A stretch of 49,925 nucleotides of DNA from Neoroseomonas rubea (GTDB taxonomy: Bacteria > Pseudomonadota > Alphaproteobacteria > Acetobacterales > Acetobacteraceae), in assembly GCF_016106015.1 (NCBI RefSeq), contig NZ_JACADQ010000007.1, forward strand, positions 1 to 49,925, in the 5' to 3' direction. The notes beneath the pieces are model-generated. The model ran no database searches and was not told the DNA's origin. It saw only the letters and a list, made by a program, of their open reading frames with translations. Shown piece after piece: positions 39,085 to 47,533 of the stretch. Position numbers and translations under genes: made by a program. Position 1 is the first letter of the stretch; every line of letters starts with the position of its first letter.

Positions 39085-40677
39085 ATGCGGCTGATTGCGA
39101 CGCTTGGTTCTATGGGCATCATGCTGGGCCTGACCACTTGGGCCTTGCCCGCAGACGCGCAGGTGCGGCAGGCCGGCCGCGTTGCACCGGCGCAGCAGGT
39201 GCAGGTCAACTCGCTCGAACTGCACGGCAACACGCTATACGACACCGCCACGCTGCTCGCCTTCGCCGGCGGCCTCGTCCAGCAGCAGCAGGGTCAGGTC
39301 ACGCTTCCTGCGCTCGCCGCGGCGATCGAGCGGCTGTACCGGGAAGACGACTATTTCCTCGCCAGCGCGACGCCGGTCTTCGACCCGGCGACCGGCCATT
39401 CGCATATCGAAATCGACGAGGGCGGGCTACGGCGGATCGAGGTGCTCGGCGTCGAGGAGCGTATCGGGCAGCGCATCGCTGACTATTTCCGCCCGATCCT
39501 GACCGGCGCGCCGCTGCGCATGGCGGATTTCGAGCGCTCCCTGATGCTCGCCGGCGACCTTTCCGGCGTCCAGTTGCGCGCCGAGTTCCGCATCGATCCG
39601 GCGAACAACCAGAATGTCCTTGTCGTCCACGCGACGGCGCGGCGCTGGCGCGTCAGCGCCATGGTGGACAACACCCCGCGGCAGCAGTCGGGCAATGCCT
39701 ATCTCAGCGCCGAACTCTATTCCGGCCTGATGGCCGGCGACATGGCCCGCGTTATCGTCGGCGGCAGCGGCGAGACCGACTGGAGCGGCGCCGGCTTCAA
39801 CTTTGCCGGCTTCTACCGTTTCCCCGTGGGCGATGCCGGCACCTATGTCGAGGTCTTCGGCGCGAACACCGTCTATGGCCGCGACGTGGAGGGGAACCTG
39901 ACGGACCGGCGCCAGTCGCGCGGCATCAGCGCCGTCGCGCTGGTCGGCCACCCGGTGGTGCGCGACATCCATCAGTTCCTCTATGTGTTCGCCGAATACG
40001 CCTATGGGGAGATCGACTACGGCGACAGCGCCGTGGGGCGGGACCGGTCGAGCGCCGGGCGGCTGATGGCCTACTACACCAATGTCGAGGATTCCTTCGC
40101 GACGGTGAGGGCAGGGGTGTCCGCCACCCTCGGCTCGGCGGACAGCACCCGCAGCCCCTTTGTTGATTCCACCTTCTGGCATGTCCGGGCGGTCGGCGGC
40201 GTCGTGGTGCCGCTACGGCGGATCGATGACGGGCTGGCGCTGCGGATCGAGGGCTATGCGCAGGCGACCTCATCCTCCCTGCCGGAGACGGAACGGTTCT
40301 ACCTCGGTGACCGGGACCGGATGCGCGGCTACAACATCGCGACGCTGACGGGCGACAGCGGTGCGATGGGCTCGGTGGAACTCAGCCGGTACTTCGCGGT
40401 GGAGGGCAGTTTGCTGCAGGCGATCATGCCGTCCGTCTTCTTCGATGCGGGCATCGTCCAGCGCAACAACGACCTCCCCGTGATGCCCAGTGGAAACGCC
40501 GCCTCACAGCGCGTCGGATATTCGAGCAAGGTCCTTGCCTCCACCGGCGTCGCGGCGCGGCTCTTCCTGGCCGAGAACTTCGTCCTGTCCGGCTGGGTCG
40601 GCCTTCCGCTGAGCGAGGATGGCCGCGATTCCTACCTGAGCCCGGCGGCCTATATCCGCCTCACAAAGACCTGGTGA
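39085..40677 (+). CDS. ShlB/FhaC/HecB-family two-partner secretion pore (TpsB)
   Basis: Outer-membrane beta-barrel that exports a partner protein from the periplasm. The 530 aa begin with a signal peptide (cleavage near ADA-Q, residue 26). Two POTRA-like repeats span about residues 33-105 and 106-180 (VNSLELHGNTLY and LRRIEVLGVEE). A barrel of alternating beta strands follows, with the conserved MRGY at residues 413-416 (the V/M-RGY/F motif of TpsB loop 6), ending in the aromatic-terminated strand AYIRLTKTW. The start is ATG 39085; the frame is open upstream but covers dnaE and the promoter. The next gene begins 5 nt after it and is its likely partner. Confidence 0.88.
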   Translation: MRLIATLGSMGIMLGLTTWALPADAQVRQAGRVAPAQQVQVNSLELHGNTLYDTATLLAFAGGLVQQQQGQVTLPALAAAIERLYREDDYFLASATPVFDPATGHSHIEIDEGGLRRIEVLGVEERIGQRIADYFRPILTGAPLRMADFERSLMLAGDLSGVQLRAEFRIDPANNQNVLVVHATARRWRVSAMVDNTPRQQSGNAYLSAELYSGLMAGDMARVIVGGSGETDWSGAGFNFAGFYRFPVGDAGTYVEVFGANTVYGRDVEGNLTDRRQSRGISAVALVGHPVVRDIHQFLYVFAEYAYGEIDYGDSAVGRDRSSAGRLMAYYTNVEDSFATVRAGVSATLGSADSTRSPFVDSTFWHVRAVGGVVVPLRRIDDGLALRIEGYAQATSSSLPETERFYLGDRDRMRGYNIATLTGDSGAMGSVELSRYFAVEGSLLQAIMPSVFFDAGIVQRNNDLPVMPSGNAASQRVGYSSKVLASTGVAARLFLAENFVLSGWVGLPLSEDGRDSYLSPAAYIRLTKTW

Positions 40678-40682
40678 TCCAC

Positions 40683-42002
40683 ATGCGCAGCACGCGTCTG
40701 TCAGCCGCTCCCCTGATCCTGATCGGGCTGTGCGCTGTCGCGCCGGCGTGGGGGGCGCAACAGTTCGGGTGGTGCAACGGCACCAACAACCCGCATTGCA
40801 ACAATGCACAACAGGGGCCTTTGCCGGGAACCGGCCAGACCCACCAGACGGTGCCGACGGTCACGCAGCAGCCGCCGCCGACCCAGCTTCCTCCCGTGAT
40901 CCATGCGCCGATCACCCAGCAGCCGGGCCCGGTGACGACCACCCCGGTGCCGCAGCCGGTCCTTGTTCAGCCGCAGGCTGGGCCGCAGCGCGTTCCGCAG
41001 CCGATGATGGTGCCGCCCCAGACGCCGAGCCTTGTCCCGCCGCGGGTACCGCAGGCGATTCCGCAGCAGGTTCCGCAGGCGATCCCGCAGCGCGTTCCGC
41101 AGCCGATGTTGGTGCCACCGCAGACGCCGAACCTTGTCCCGTCACAGGTGCCGCAGGCGATTCCGCAGCCCATTCCGCAGTCCGTGCCGCACCCGATGCT
41201 CGTGCCGCCGCTGCCGACCTCGGGCGGGACGGGCTATCCGGTCCCCACGCTCACACCGACGGTCCAGACGCCGCCAGTGGTGCCGCAACTGGTGCCGCCG
41301 CTGCCGACCTCCGGCGGGATGGGCTATCCGGTCCCCACGCTCACACCGACGGTCCAGACGCCGCCAGTGGTGCCGCAACTGGTGCCGCCGCTGCCGACGT
41401 CCGGCGGGACGGGCTATCCGATCCCCGCGCTCACGCCGACGGTCCAGACGCCGCCAATGGTGCCGCAACTGGTGCCGCCGCTTCGGGGTGGTGGGAGGCC
41501 GCCGCAGCCCCCGACTGCCTATGCGATCCCGTTGCCGATGCTGGTCCAGCCGGTCCTCGTTCCAGCGTTGCAGCCGGGTCTCCAGCCGCCGCAGCCAGGG
41601 GGCGGTGGGACCCCGGGCACCATCCAGCGGCCCCGGCCGAACAGTTCAGGCACTCCCCAGCAGGTGCGGCCGCCTGCGCAGCCCATCGTCACCGTTTCGC
41701 GGGAACCGGCGGCGAGCAGCCCGGTGGCACCCAGCCTGGTGACGCGGAGGCCGGGGCGCCAACCGGCCCATGACGTGGCGCATTTCGATGGTGGTGCCGA
41801 TGGCGGGGCGTGGAACTGCCTGGCCAGCGGCCACAGCATGCGCCGCCACATCAATGAGCGAGGCTTGCCTGCCGTGCAGGGCGCGCTGCCGAACATGGTG
41901 GTGGTGAACATGGCGTTCCGCGACGTGCCGGCCTACCACGAGGGGCATGCCGATTGCCTCGTCAGCGTCCATCGGCGCCCGCGCAGTGTCGCAACCCGCT
42001 AG
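40683..42002 (+). CDS. secreted proline-rich repeat protein, possible TpsB partner
   Basis: Function unknown. The 439 aa start with a Sec signal peptide (cleavage near WGA-QQ, residue 25) and a short Cys segment (Cys31, Cys39). A long Pro/Gln/Val-rich stretch follows with repeats of 30-34 residues; three 30-aa copies (PTSGGTGYPVPTLTPTVQ core) cover residues 173-262. A non-repetitive end domain of about 75 residues carries Cys379 and Cys425 and several His. It lacks the N-terminal TPS haemagglutinin domain and NPNG motifs of ordinary TpsA proteins and is much shorter. ATG 40683 has GGTGA upstream; GTG 40674 overlapping the TpsB stop is also possible. Confidence 0.8.
   Translation: MRSTRLSAAPLILIGLCAVAPAWGAQQFGWCNGTNNPHCNNAQQGPLPGTGQTHQTVPTVTQQPPPTQLPPVIHAPITQQPGPVTTTPVPQPVLVQPQAGPQRVPQPMMVPPQTPSLVPPRVPQAIPQQVPQAIPQRVPQPMLVPPQTPNLVPSQVPQAIPQPIPQSVPHPMLVPPLPTSGGTGYPVPTLTPTVQTPPVVPQLVPPLPTSGGMGYPVPTLTPTVQTPPVVPQLVPPLPTSGGTGYPIPALTPTVQTPPMVPQLVPPLRGGGRPPQPPTAYAIPLPMLVQPVLVPALQPGLQPPQPGGGGTPGTIQRPRPNSSGTPQQVRPPAQPIVTVSREPAASSPVAPSLVTRRPGRQPAHDVAHFDGGADGGAWNCLASGHSMRRHINERGLPAVQGALPNMVVVNMAFRDVPAYHEGHADCLVSVHRRPRSVATR
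40989..41180 (+). repeat. tandem repeats, first array (102 bp and 90 bp)
   Basis: Two in-frame units (40989-41090 and 41091-41180) encoding RVPQPMMVPPQTPSLVP-like and RVPQPMLVPPQTPNLVP-like segments; a third partial unit starts at 41181 (VPHPMLVPP). The first copy has an internal VPQAIPQQ duplication of 4 residues relative to the second. Confidence 0.85.
41199..41468 (+). repeat. three 90-bp tandem repeats, second array
   Basis: Near-identical units at 41199-41288, 41289-41378 and 41379-41468, with a fourth partial unit beginning at 41469. Units differ by a few bases only (T/M, V/I and T/A substitutions), so they are recent duplications or kept alike by recombination. The 90-bp length keeps the frame. 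Confidence 0.95.
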
Positions 42003-42134
42003 GGCGCCGCGGCGGGGCTGACGGCGCGACACGACACGGCCGGTCCGGCGCCCCATCCGGGCTAGGCAGTATTTTCCATAATATACCTTATGCGGCATTC
42101 ATTCAGGCCTGCGCGGGTCGCGCGGTGATGGTGT

Positions 42135-42156
42135 CCAGAGGCCTTTCGGCCTCTGG
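42135..42156. terminator. hairpin between convergent genes
   Basis: Perfect 9-bp stem CCAGAGGCC/GGCCTCTGG with loop TTTC, between the 3' ends of the proline-rich protein gene and the amidase gene. It is suited to ending transcription from either side, but no U-run follows. An AT-rich patch lies at about 42067-42105. Confidence 0.45.
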
Positions 42157-42206
42157 CGGGGTGGCCCGGAGGGGCAGCGCCCGTCCGGTCGCAACTGCGC
42201 TTGGCC

Positions 42207-43604
42207 TTACGCCGCGAAGCTTGGAATGAGCGGCTGCTCCGCGAGGAACGCCGCCGCCGCGCGCAGCACCAGCGCATCCGCGCAGCGCGGCCCGGCGATC
42301 TGCAGCCCGATCGGCAGCCCCTGCCCGTCCCGCCCGCAAGGCACGGACACGGCCGCGCCGTGGGACAGGTCGAAGGGGTACGAAAACTCCGCCCAGACCA
42401 GCCAGTCCCACGCATGGTCCGGCCAATGGGCCGGCCGCTGGCGCCCGACCTCGAAGGCGGCGACGGAGGCTGCGGGGGTCACGAGAAGATCCCAGCCCTG
42501 GGCGAACCACTGTCCGATCTCGGCTGCGTAGGCGATGCGCTGGCCCTGGGCCGTGATCGCCTCGCGCAGGGTCATGCCCTCGTATTCGGCCAGGCAGGCG
42601 GCGAGGCCCGGGTCCTGCTGCGCGCGTCGTTCCGGGTCGGTTTCCAGGAAGGGCAGCATGGCGATGCCCCAGAGGCCGCGTTCCAGCGCCGGCCCTTTTG
42701 GGCCCCAGGGCGGCGTGACTTCTTCCACGCGAGCGCCGGCGGCCTCGAACGCAGGCAGGGCGGCGCGGACGGCGGCGGCGACATCCGGATCGACGCGGGC
42801 ATGGCCGAGGTCGGGGCTGTAGGCGATGCGCAGGCCGCGCAGGTCCGGAGCCCCAACCTCGGCGGCCCGGAATCCGCCCGGTAATGTCGTATGATCCGCG
42901 GGATGCAGCCCCGCCATCACTTCCAGCATGAGCGCAGCATCGGCGACGCTCCGGGTGATCGGCCCGGCATGAGAGAGCGACTGGTTGTTGGTAACGGGCG
43001 CATAGGGCACCAGCCCGAAGGTCGGCTTGTGACCGACGACGCCGCAGAAATGTGCCGGCAGGCGGATGGAGCCCGCGCCATCGGTCCCGAGGTGCAGCGC
43101 CCCGCACCCCGCGCCGGCCAACGCGGCTGCACCAGAAGACGAGCCCCCCGCCGTAACTCCATGTTTCCATGGATTATGCGTGTGCCCCGTCAGCGGGCTG
43201 CTGCTGACGGCAGTCCAGCCATATTCGGTCGAGGTGGTCTTGCCGAGGATGATCGCCCCGGCCGCCTTCAGCCGGGCGACGAGCGGCGCGTCATGCCCGA
43301 CAGGTGTGGGATCGCTCAGGCGGGACCCGCGCCGCGTCGGCAGGCCGGCGACCGCCGTGATGTCCTTGATGGTGGCGGGTACGCCATGCAGCGGGCCGAG
43401 CGGCGCGCCGGCCATCACCGCCGCCTCCGCCTTCCGCGCAGCGGCCATGGCACCCTCGGCATCCAGCGCGGCGAAGGCGTTCAGCCGCGGCTCCCAGGCC
43501 TCGATCCGGGCGAGCACGGCGCGCGTCACCTCGACCGGGGAGGCGCGGCGCGTCCGCACCAGCTCGGCCTGCGCGGTGGCAGGAAGGGTCGCGAGGTCGG
43601 TCAT
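42207..43604 (-). CDS. amidase signature family protein
   Basis: Hydrolyses an amide bond; the substrate is unknown. The 465 aa carry the Ser-cisSer-Lys triad of the family: Lys80 (TIKD), the GGSSSG loop at 153-158 and the nucleophile Ser179 (GTDGAGSIR). No signal peptide; likely cytoplasmic. Its ATG (43604) overlaps the stop of the molybdopterin oxidoreductase by ATGA, so the two are cotranscribed and probably translationally coupled. The GatA-specific neighbours gatB and gatC are absent, so it is unlikely to be the tRNA amidotransferase. Confidence 0.88.
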   Translation of the reverse strand: MTDLATLPATAQAELVRTRRASPVEVTRAVLARIEAWEPRLNAFAALDAEGAMAAARKAEAAVMAGAPLGPLHGVPATIKDITAVAGLPTRRGSRLSDPTPVGHDAPLVARLKAAGAIILGKTTSTEYGWTAVSSSPLTGHTHNPWKHGVTAGGSSSGAAALAGAGCGALHLGTDGAGSIRLPAHFCGVVGHKPTFGLVPYAPVTNNQSLSHAGPITRSVADAALMLEVMAGLHPADHTTLPGGFRAAEVGAPDLRGLRIAYSPDLGHARVDPDVAAAVRAALPAFEAAGARVEEVTPPWGPKGPALERGLWGIAMLPFLETDPERRAQQDPGLAACLAEYEGMTLREAITAQGQRIAYAAEIGQWFAQGWDLLVTPAASVAAFEVGRQRPAHWPDHAWDWLVWAEFSYPFDLSHGAAVSVPCGRDGQGLPIGLQIAGPRCADALVLRAAAAFLAEQPLIPSFAA

Positions 43605-45634
43605 GCCGCGCGCTCCTCACCCCAGGCGACGATGTCGAGGAAGGTGGACTGGTAGCAGGCGCCCTCCCCCATATCGGTCCGGCGCATGTCGCAGAGCATG
43701 TTGACCGTGCCCGACACTGCCTCGGCATCCGGCCGCTGGCCGGGCACCAGGCAAACGCCCGGCTGAACCTCGTCGCTGACCTTCAGCACCAGCCCCACCT
43801 CCCCCAGATCGTTGAAAAGCCTTACCTTCTGCCCGTCGGACAGGCCGCGCTTGGCCGCCTCAGCCGGGTGGAGGATCGCGCAGGGCGCCCCTTCCCGCTT
43901 GCGCAGGAAGGGCGAGGCCGCATAGGCCGTGTGCGCCTGGAAATAGCCCGGCGCCGTCAGCAGGCGGAGCGGCCAGCGGGCGGCGTCCGCGGCCTCGACC
44001 GGGTCTTCCTCCCAGATCGGCAGAGGCGGGATGCCCTGCTTCGCCAACGTCTCCGAATAGATCTCGAGCCGCCCGGACGGCGTGCGGAACTCCTGCGCCG
44101 CGGGCGGGGTGAATTTGTAGGGCCCCTCGAACACGCGGGCGGGATCGACCTCCCCCACCATGCCGGTCGCGCCCTTGAACAGGAGGGGGACGATGTCCTT
44201 GGGCTTCAAGGAAAAGACCGGATCGGTCAGCCCCATCCGCCGGCCGAGCTCCTGCGCCAGGTGGAAGTTCGACCGCGCCTCATGCTGCGGCAAAATGGCG
44301 GCCTCGGCGTACTGCATCCGGTAGGTGCCGTAGGAACGGTAGAAATCCTCTGTCTCCAGGTAGGTGGTCGCGGGCAGCACGATATCGGCGAAGCGCGCCG
44401 TGTCGGTCATGAAGGGGTCGTGGACGACGGTGAACAGGTCCTCCCGCGCCAAGGCCCGGCGCAAACGGGCCACGTCGGGGTTGGTCACGGCCGGGTTGTT
44501 GGCGGCGATGAACAGGGAGCGGATCGGTGGGTCGTGCATCTCCTCCAGCGCCTCGCCCAGCGCCAGGTGGTTCACCATGCGCGCGGTGGCGGGGCCGGAG
44601 GGCTTGCCCAGCACCTGGAACTGGAAGTCCATCGACGCCGCGGCGAGCAGCAGCGCCCCGCCCCCTTCCCGCCCATAGGCCCCGGTCAGCGCTGGCAGCG
44701 TTGCGACGGCCCGAAGCGCTTGGCCGCCCTTGGCGAGGCGCGTCATGCCCTCCCCGAGCCGGATCAGGGAGGTCTTCGCCGCGCCGTACATCGCGGCCAG
44801 CCGCTCGATATCGGCCTCGGCCAAGCCCGTGATCCGCGCCACGCGGGCGGGCGGGAAGCCGGGCAGGATCTCGGCCGCCCAGCGGTCGAAGCCGAGGGTA
44901 TGGGCATCGACATAGGCGCGGTCGATCTTCCCGTCCCGCAGCAGGATATGGGCGATGCCGCAGGCGAGCGCGGCATCCGTGCCGATGCGAATGGGCAGGT
45001 GCCAGTCGGCCCGCGCCGCTGTCTGGCTGCGCCGCGGGTCGATGACGATAAGCTTCACCCCCGTCTTGCGCACCTTCTCGAGCAGCGCCCAGACATGGAC
45101 GTTCACCGCCATCAGGTCGCAGCCCCAGGCGATGACCAGGTCCGAATGGACGATGCTTTCCGGGTCGGTACCGCCGACCGGGCCGAGCGTCATGTCCCAG
45201 GCCGTCTCGCAGCAGGTGTCGCAGACCGTCCCGGCCATGAGGCGGGACGTGCCGAGCGCATGGAACAGCCCCGAGACCAGCCGCCGGTTCATATGCCCCT
45301 GATGGGCGGAATAGGCGTAGCCGAGGATCGCCTCCGCCCCATCCGCCGCGATGATGGCCTTCCAGCGGGCCGTGATCTCGTCCAGCGCCGCATCCCATGT
45401 GATGGGCGCGAACTGCCCGCTGCCCTTGGGCCCGGTGCGGCGGAGCGGCGTGCGCAGCCGGTCGGGGGCGTGCACGACCTCGACATCGCGGGTGACCTTC
45501 GCGCAGGCGAAGCCCGCAGTGTAGGCCTCCTCCGGGTCGCCCTGGATACGCACCACCTGGCCGGCCTCGACCTCGACGACCAGGGAGCACATGTCGGGGC
45601 AGTCATGGGCGCAGACGGCGCGGTGCTTGGTCAT
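43601..45634 (-). CDS. molybdopterin-dependent oxidoreductase
   Basis: Member of the DMSO-reductase superfamily; the substrate cannot be told. The 677 aa have an N-terminal [4Fe-4S] site (Cys8, Cys12, Cys16, Cys44) and molybdopterin-binding segments (YAYSAHQGHMNR, VIAWGCDLMAVN, IDPRRSQTAARAD, LPATTYLETEDFYRSYG), ending with the molydopterin dinucleotide-binding domain. There is no twin-arginine signal, so it is likely cytoplasmic. The Cys-rich VCDTCCETAWDMTLG may contribute the metal ligand; this is inference. The amidase follows with a 4-nt overlap. Confidence 0.9.
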   Translation of the reverse strand: MTKHRAVCAHDCPDMCSLVVEVEAGQVVRIQGDPEEAYTAGFACAKVTRDVEVVHAPDRLRTPLRRTGPKGSGQFAPITWDAALDEITARWKAIIAADGAEAILGYAYSAHQGHMNRRLVSGLFHALGTSRLMAGTVCDTCCETAWDMTLGPVGGTDPESIVHSDLVIAWGCDLMAVNVHVWALLEKVRKTGVKLIVIDPRRSQTAARADWHLPIRIGTDAALACGIAHILLRDGKIDRAYVDAHTLGFDRWAAEILPGFPPARVARITGLAEADIERLAAMYGAAKTSLIRLGEGMTRLAKGGQALRAVATLPALTGAYGREGGGALLLAAASMDFQFQVLGKPSGPATARMVNHLALGEALEEMHDPPIRSLFIAANNPAVTNPDVARLRRALAREDLFTVVHDPFMTDTARFADIVLPATTYLETEDFYRSYGTYRMQYAEAAILPQHEARSNFHLAQELGRRMGLTDPVFSLKPKDIVPLLFKGATGMVGEVDPARVFEGPYKFTPPAAQEFRTPSGRLEIYSETLAKQGIPPLPIWEEDPVEAADAARWPLRLLTAPGYFQAHTAYAASPFLRKREGAPCAILHPAEAAKRGLSDGQKVRLFNDLGEVGLVLKVSDEVQPGVCLVPGQRPDAEAVSGTVNMLCDMRRTDMGEGACYQSTFLDIVAWGEERAA

Positions 45635-45751
45635 GGCGGCGGGCTTCCTTCAGGCGCGGACAGTCTCGGCAGGGATGGCGCGCGGCGCAACGGGGCTTGC
45701 CAGCCACAGCCCGGCGCGGGACGACAGGCGCGCCACCCGTCAGGACCAGCC

Positions 45752-46564
45752 ATGCCCGACCCGCGCGAAGCCATCGCCCATCTGATCGACATCATGGCCC
45801 GGCTGCGGCATCCGGAGACCGGCTGCCCCTGGGACCAGGTCCAGGATTTTTCTACCATCGCCCCCTACACGATCGAGGAAGCGTATGAGGTCGAGGACGC
45901 CATCGCGCGTGGTTCGCCCGCGACGCTACTCGACGAGCTGGGCGACCTGCTGTTCCAGACCGTCTACCACGCGCGCATGGCCGAGGAGCGCGGCTGGTTC
46001 GCCTTCGCCGACGTGGCCGCGGTGATCTCGGAGAAGATGGTCCGCCGCCACCCCCACGTGTTCGGGGAAGCCGAGGCGCGGACCGAGGCCGCCCAGGTCG
46101 CGGCGTGGGAGGTACAGAAGGCAGCCGAGCGCGCCGCGCGGGCCGAGACCGGGACGCTGGCCGGCATCCCGACCGGCCTGCCCGCGCTGACCCGCGCGGC
46201 CAAGCTAACGCGGCGCGCCGCCCGGGTCGGCTTCGACTGGCCCGACGCCGCGGCGGTGCTCGACAAGCTGGAGGAGGAGGCCGCTGAGCTACGTGCCGAG
46301 ATGCGAAACGGTTCGGAGCCGGTCGATCGCGAAAGGGTGAAGGATGAGGTCGGTGACCTGCTCTTCGTCCTGGCGAACCTCGCGCGCAAGCTGGACCTCG
46401 ACCCGGAGGACTGCCTGCGCGGGGCCAACCGAAAGTTCGAGCGACGCTTTCATTTTATCGAGCAATCACTTAAAAATGAAGGAAAAACACCTGCAGATGT
46501 CGATCTGGATCGCATGGAGGCGCTCTGGGGCGAAGCCAAGCGGAAGGCGGCCAGCAGGGATTGA
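45752..46564 (+). CDS. mazG: nucleoside triphosphate pyrophosphohydrolase
   Basis: Hydrolyses NTPs and dNTPs to monophosphates, helping remove abnormal nucleotides. The 270 aa consist of two MazG domains: the first has CPWDQVQ at residues 25-31, EExxE as IEEAYEVEDA at 41-50 and DELGDLLFQ at 61-69; the second has EEEAAELRAEM and DEVGDLLFVLANLARKL. The start ATG 45752 has AGGA 6 nt upstream; the longer open frame to the left is a shadow of the molybdopterin gene. It is divergent from that gene (117 nt). Confidence 0.95.
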   Translation: MPDPREAIAHLIDIMARLRHPETGCPWDQVQDFSTIAPYTIEEAYEVEDAIARGSPATLLDELGDLLFQTVYHARMAEERGWFAFADVAAVISEKMVRRHPHVFGEAEARTEAAQVAAWEVQKAAERAARAETGTLAGIPTGLPALTRAAKLTRRAARVGFDWPDAAAVLDKLEEEAAELRAEMRNGSEPVDRERVKDEVGDLLFVLANLARKLDLDPEDCLRGANRKFERRFHFIEQSLKNEGKTPADVDLDRMEALWGEAKRKAASRD

Positions 46565-46570
46565 GGCACC

Positions 46571-47518
46571 ATGCTGCGTTCGCTTCTGATTGCCCTGATT
46601 TTCTGTTTTTTCTCGCTGGGCGAGGCATCGGCCCAGCCGCGCCGTACCCTGCACGACGCCGGCGCGGCAGGGCGCCTCGTGGCTGCCCCCGCCGGCATGG
46701 GGGAGGCGCTGCGCCTCCAGCGCGGTGGCCAGACCCTGTGGCAATCCCGTGACCAGCGCTTCGAGCCCTTCCGGGATGGCGCCCCCATCCCGATCGGCGG
46801 CGGGCAGAGCGCCATCGGCATCACCGGCTGGAGCGGCGGGGCCTATTGCTGCTGGACGCTGCACCTGTTCCGCCGGGGGGCGGGCGGGCTTGCGCATATC
46901 GCCTCCCTCCCCCTCGGCAAGCGCGAGCCCGATGTGCTGCGCCTGGCGCCGCCGGGGCATGACGGGATCGTCCTCGCCGATGCCGGGTTCGATTTCTGGG
47001 AGGCGCCGGCGAGCCGCGCCGCCAACCTTCACCCTTCCGTGCCGCTCCGCTGGAGCGGACGGGCGTTGGAACCGGACCGGGCCGCGATGCGCCGGCCCGT
47101 TGCCGCGGCGCTCGGCACCGCCTGCGTCGAGACCGCCGCGCCGGAGGACATGCCGCCGCCCGAGCAGCACGTCACGACGTATGCGAGCCCCGAGGCCGCG
47201 ACCGCCGCGCTCCGCGCCCGGGACTGGAGCACCCGCGGTGGGGAGGCGCCTCATCCCGGCGTGGAAGCGGCGCGCCTCGCCGCCTGCCTGATCTATTCCG
47301 GCCATGCGGCCGAAGCCCGGCGCCTGCTGCGGGAAGCCTGGCCGGCCGGCGCGCCGGGCCTTTCGGAGACGGAGCGGCAACTCGCAGCGCGCCTTGCCTG
47401 CAGCCCCTTCGCCGGCGCGGTGCGCGCCATCAACGCGCCGGGCGCGCCCTTCATCGGTGCACGCTGCAACAGGAATGGCGCGGACCAGACAGCGGTCTTC
47501 GCACTCGACTGGCGGTAG
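46571..47518 (+). CDS. hypothetical secreted protein, 315 aa
   Basis: Family not recognised. It has a hydrophobic signal peptide (about residues 1-22, cleavage near ASA-Q). The mature part contains GWSGGAYCCWTLHLF near residue 93, several Gly/Pro-rich beta-like segments, and a more helical second half with three further Cys. It starts 6 nt after mazG with a GAGG ribosome site overlapping the mazG stop, so the two are likely cotranscribed. Its end is 15 nt from the convergent pirin gene. Confidence 0.75.
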   Translation: MLRSLLIALIFCFFSLGEASAQPRRTLHDAGAAGRLVAAPAGMGEALRLQRGGQTLWQSRDQRFEPFRDGAPIPIGGGQSAIGITGWSGGAYCCWTLHLFRRGAGGLAHIASLPLGKREPDVLRLAPPGHDGIVLADAGFDFWEAPASRAANLHPSVPLRWSGRALEPDRAAMRRPVAAALGTACVETAAPEDMPPPEQHVTTYASPEAATAALRARDWSTRGGEAPHPGVEAARLAACLIYSGHAAEARRLLREAWPAGAPGLSETERQLAARLACSPFAGAVRAINAPGAPFIGARCNRNGADQTAVFALDWR

Positions 47519-47533
47519 CGCGCCGGAACGGGA

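Noticed and set aside
41199-41468. Regular repeats that could suggest a CRISPR array
   Set aside because: Units are directly adjacent with no unique spacers and encode protein repeats; no cas genes are present.
40730-41773. Alternative frames open across the proline-rich gene, on both strands
   Set aside because: The 90-bp repeats are a multiple of three and free of stops in several frames, so extra open frames arise by chance. Only the frame from 40683 has a signal peptide and a normal end domain.
39085-42002. Horizontal transfer of the secretion pair
   Set aside because: There are no transposase, integrase, tRNA boundary or direct repeats, and codon use looks like the neighbours. It may be accessory, but transfer is not shown.
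43868-45751. Long plus-strand extension of mazG
   Set aside because: It is antisense to the molybdopterin oxidoreductase. MazG family length and the ribosome site favour ATG 45752.
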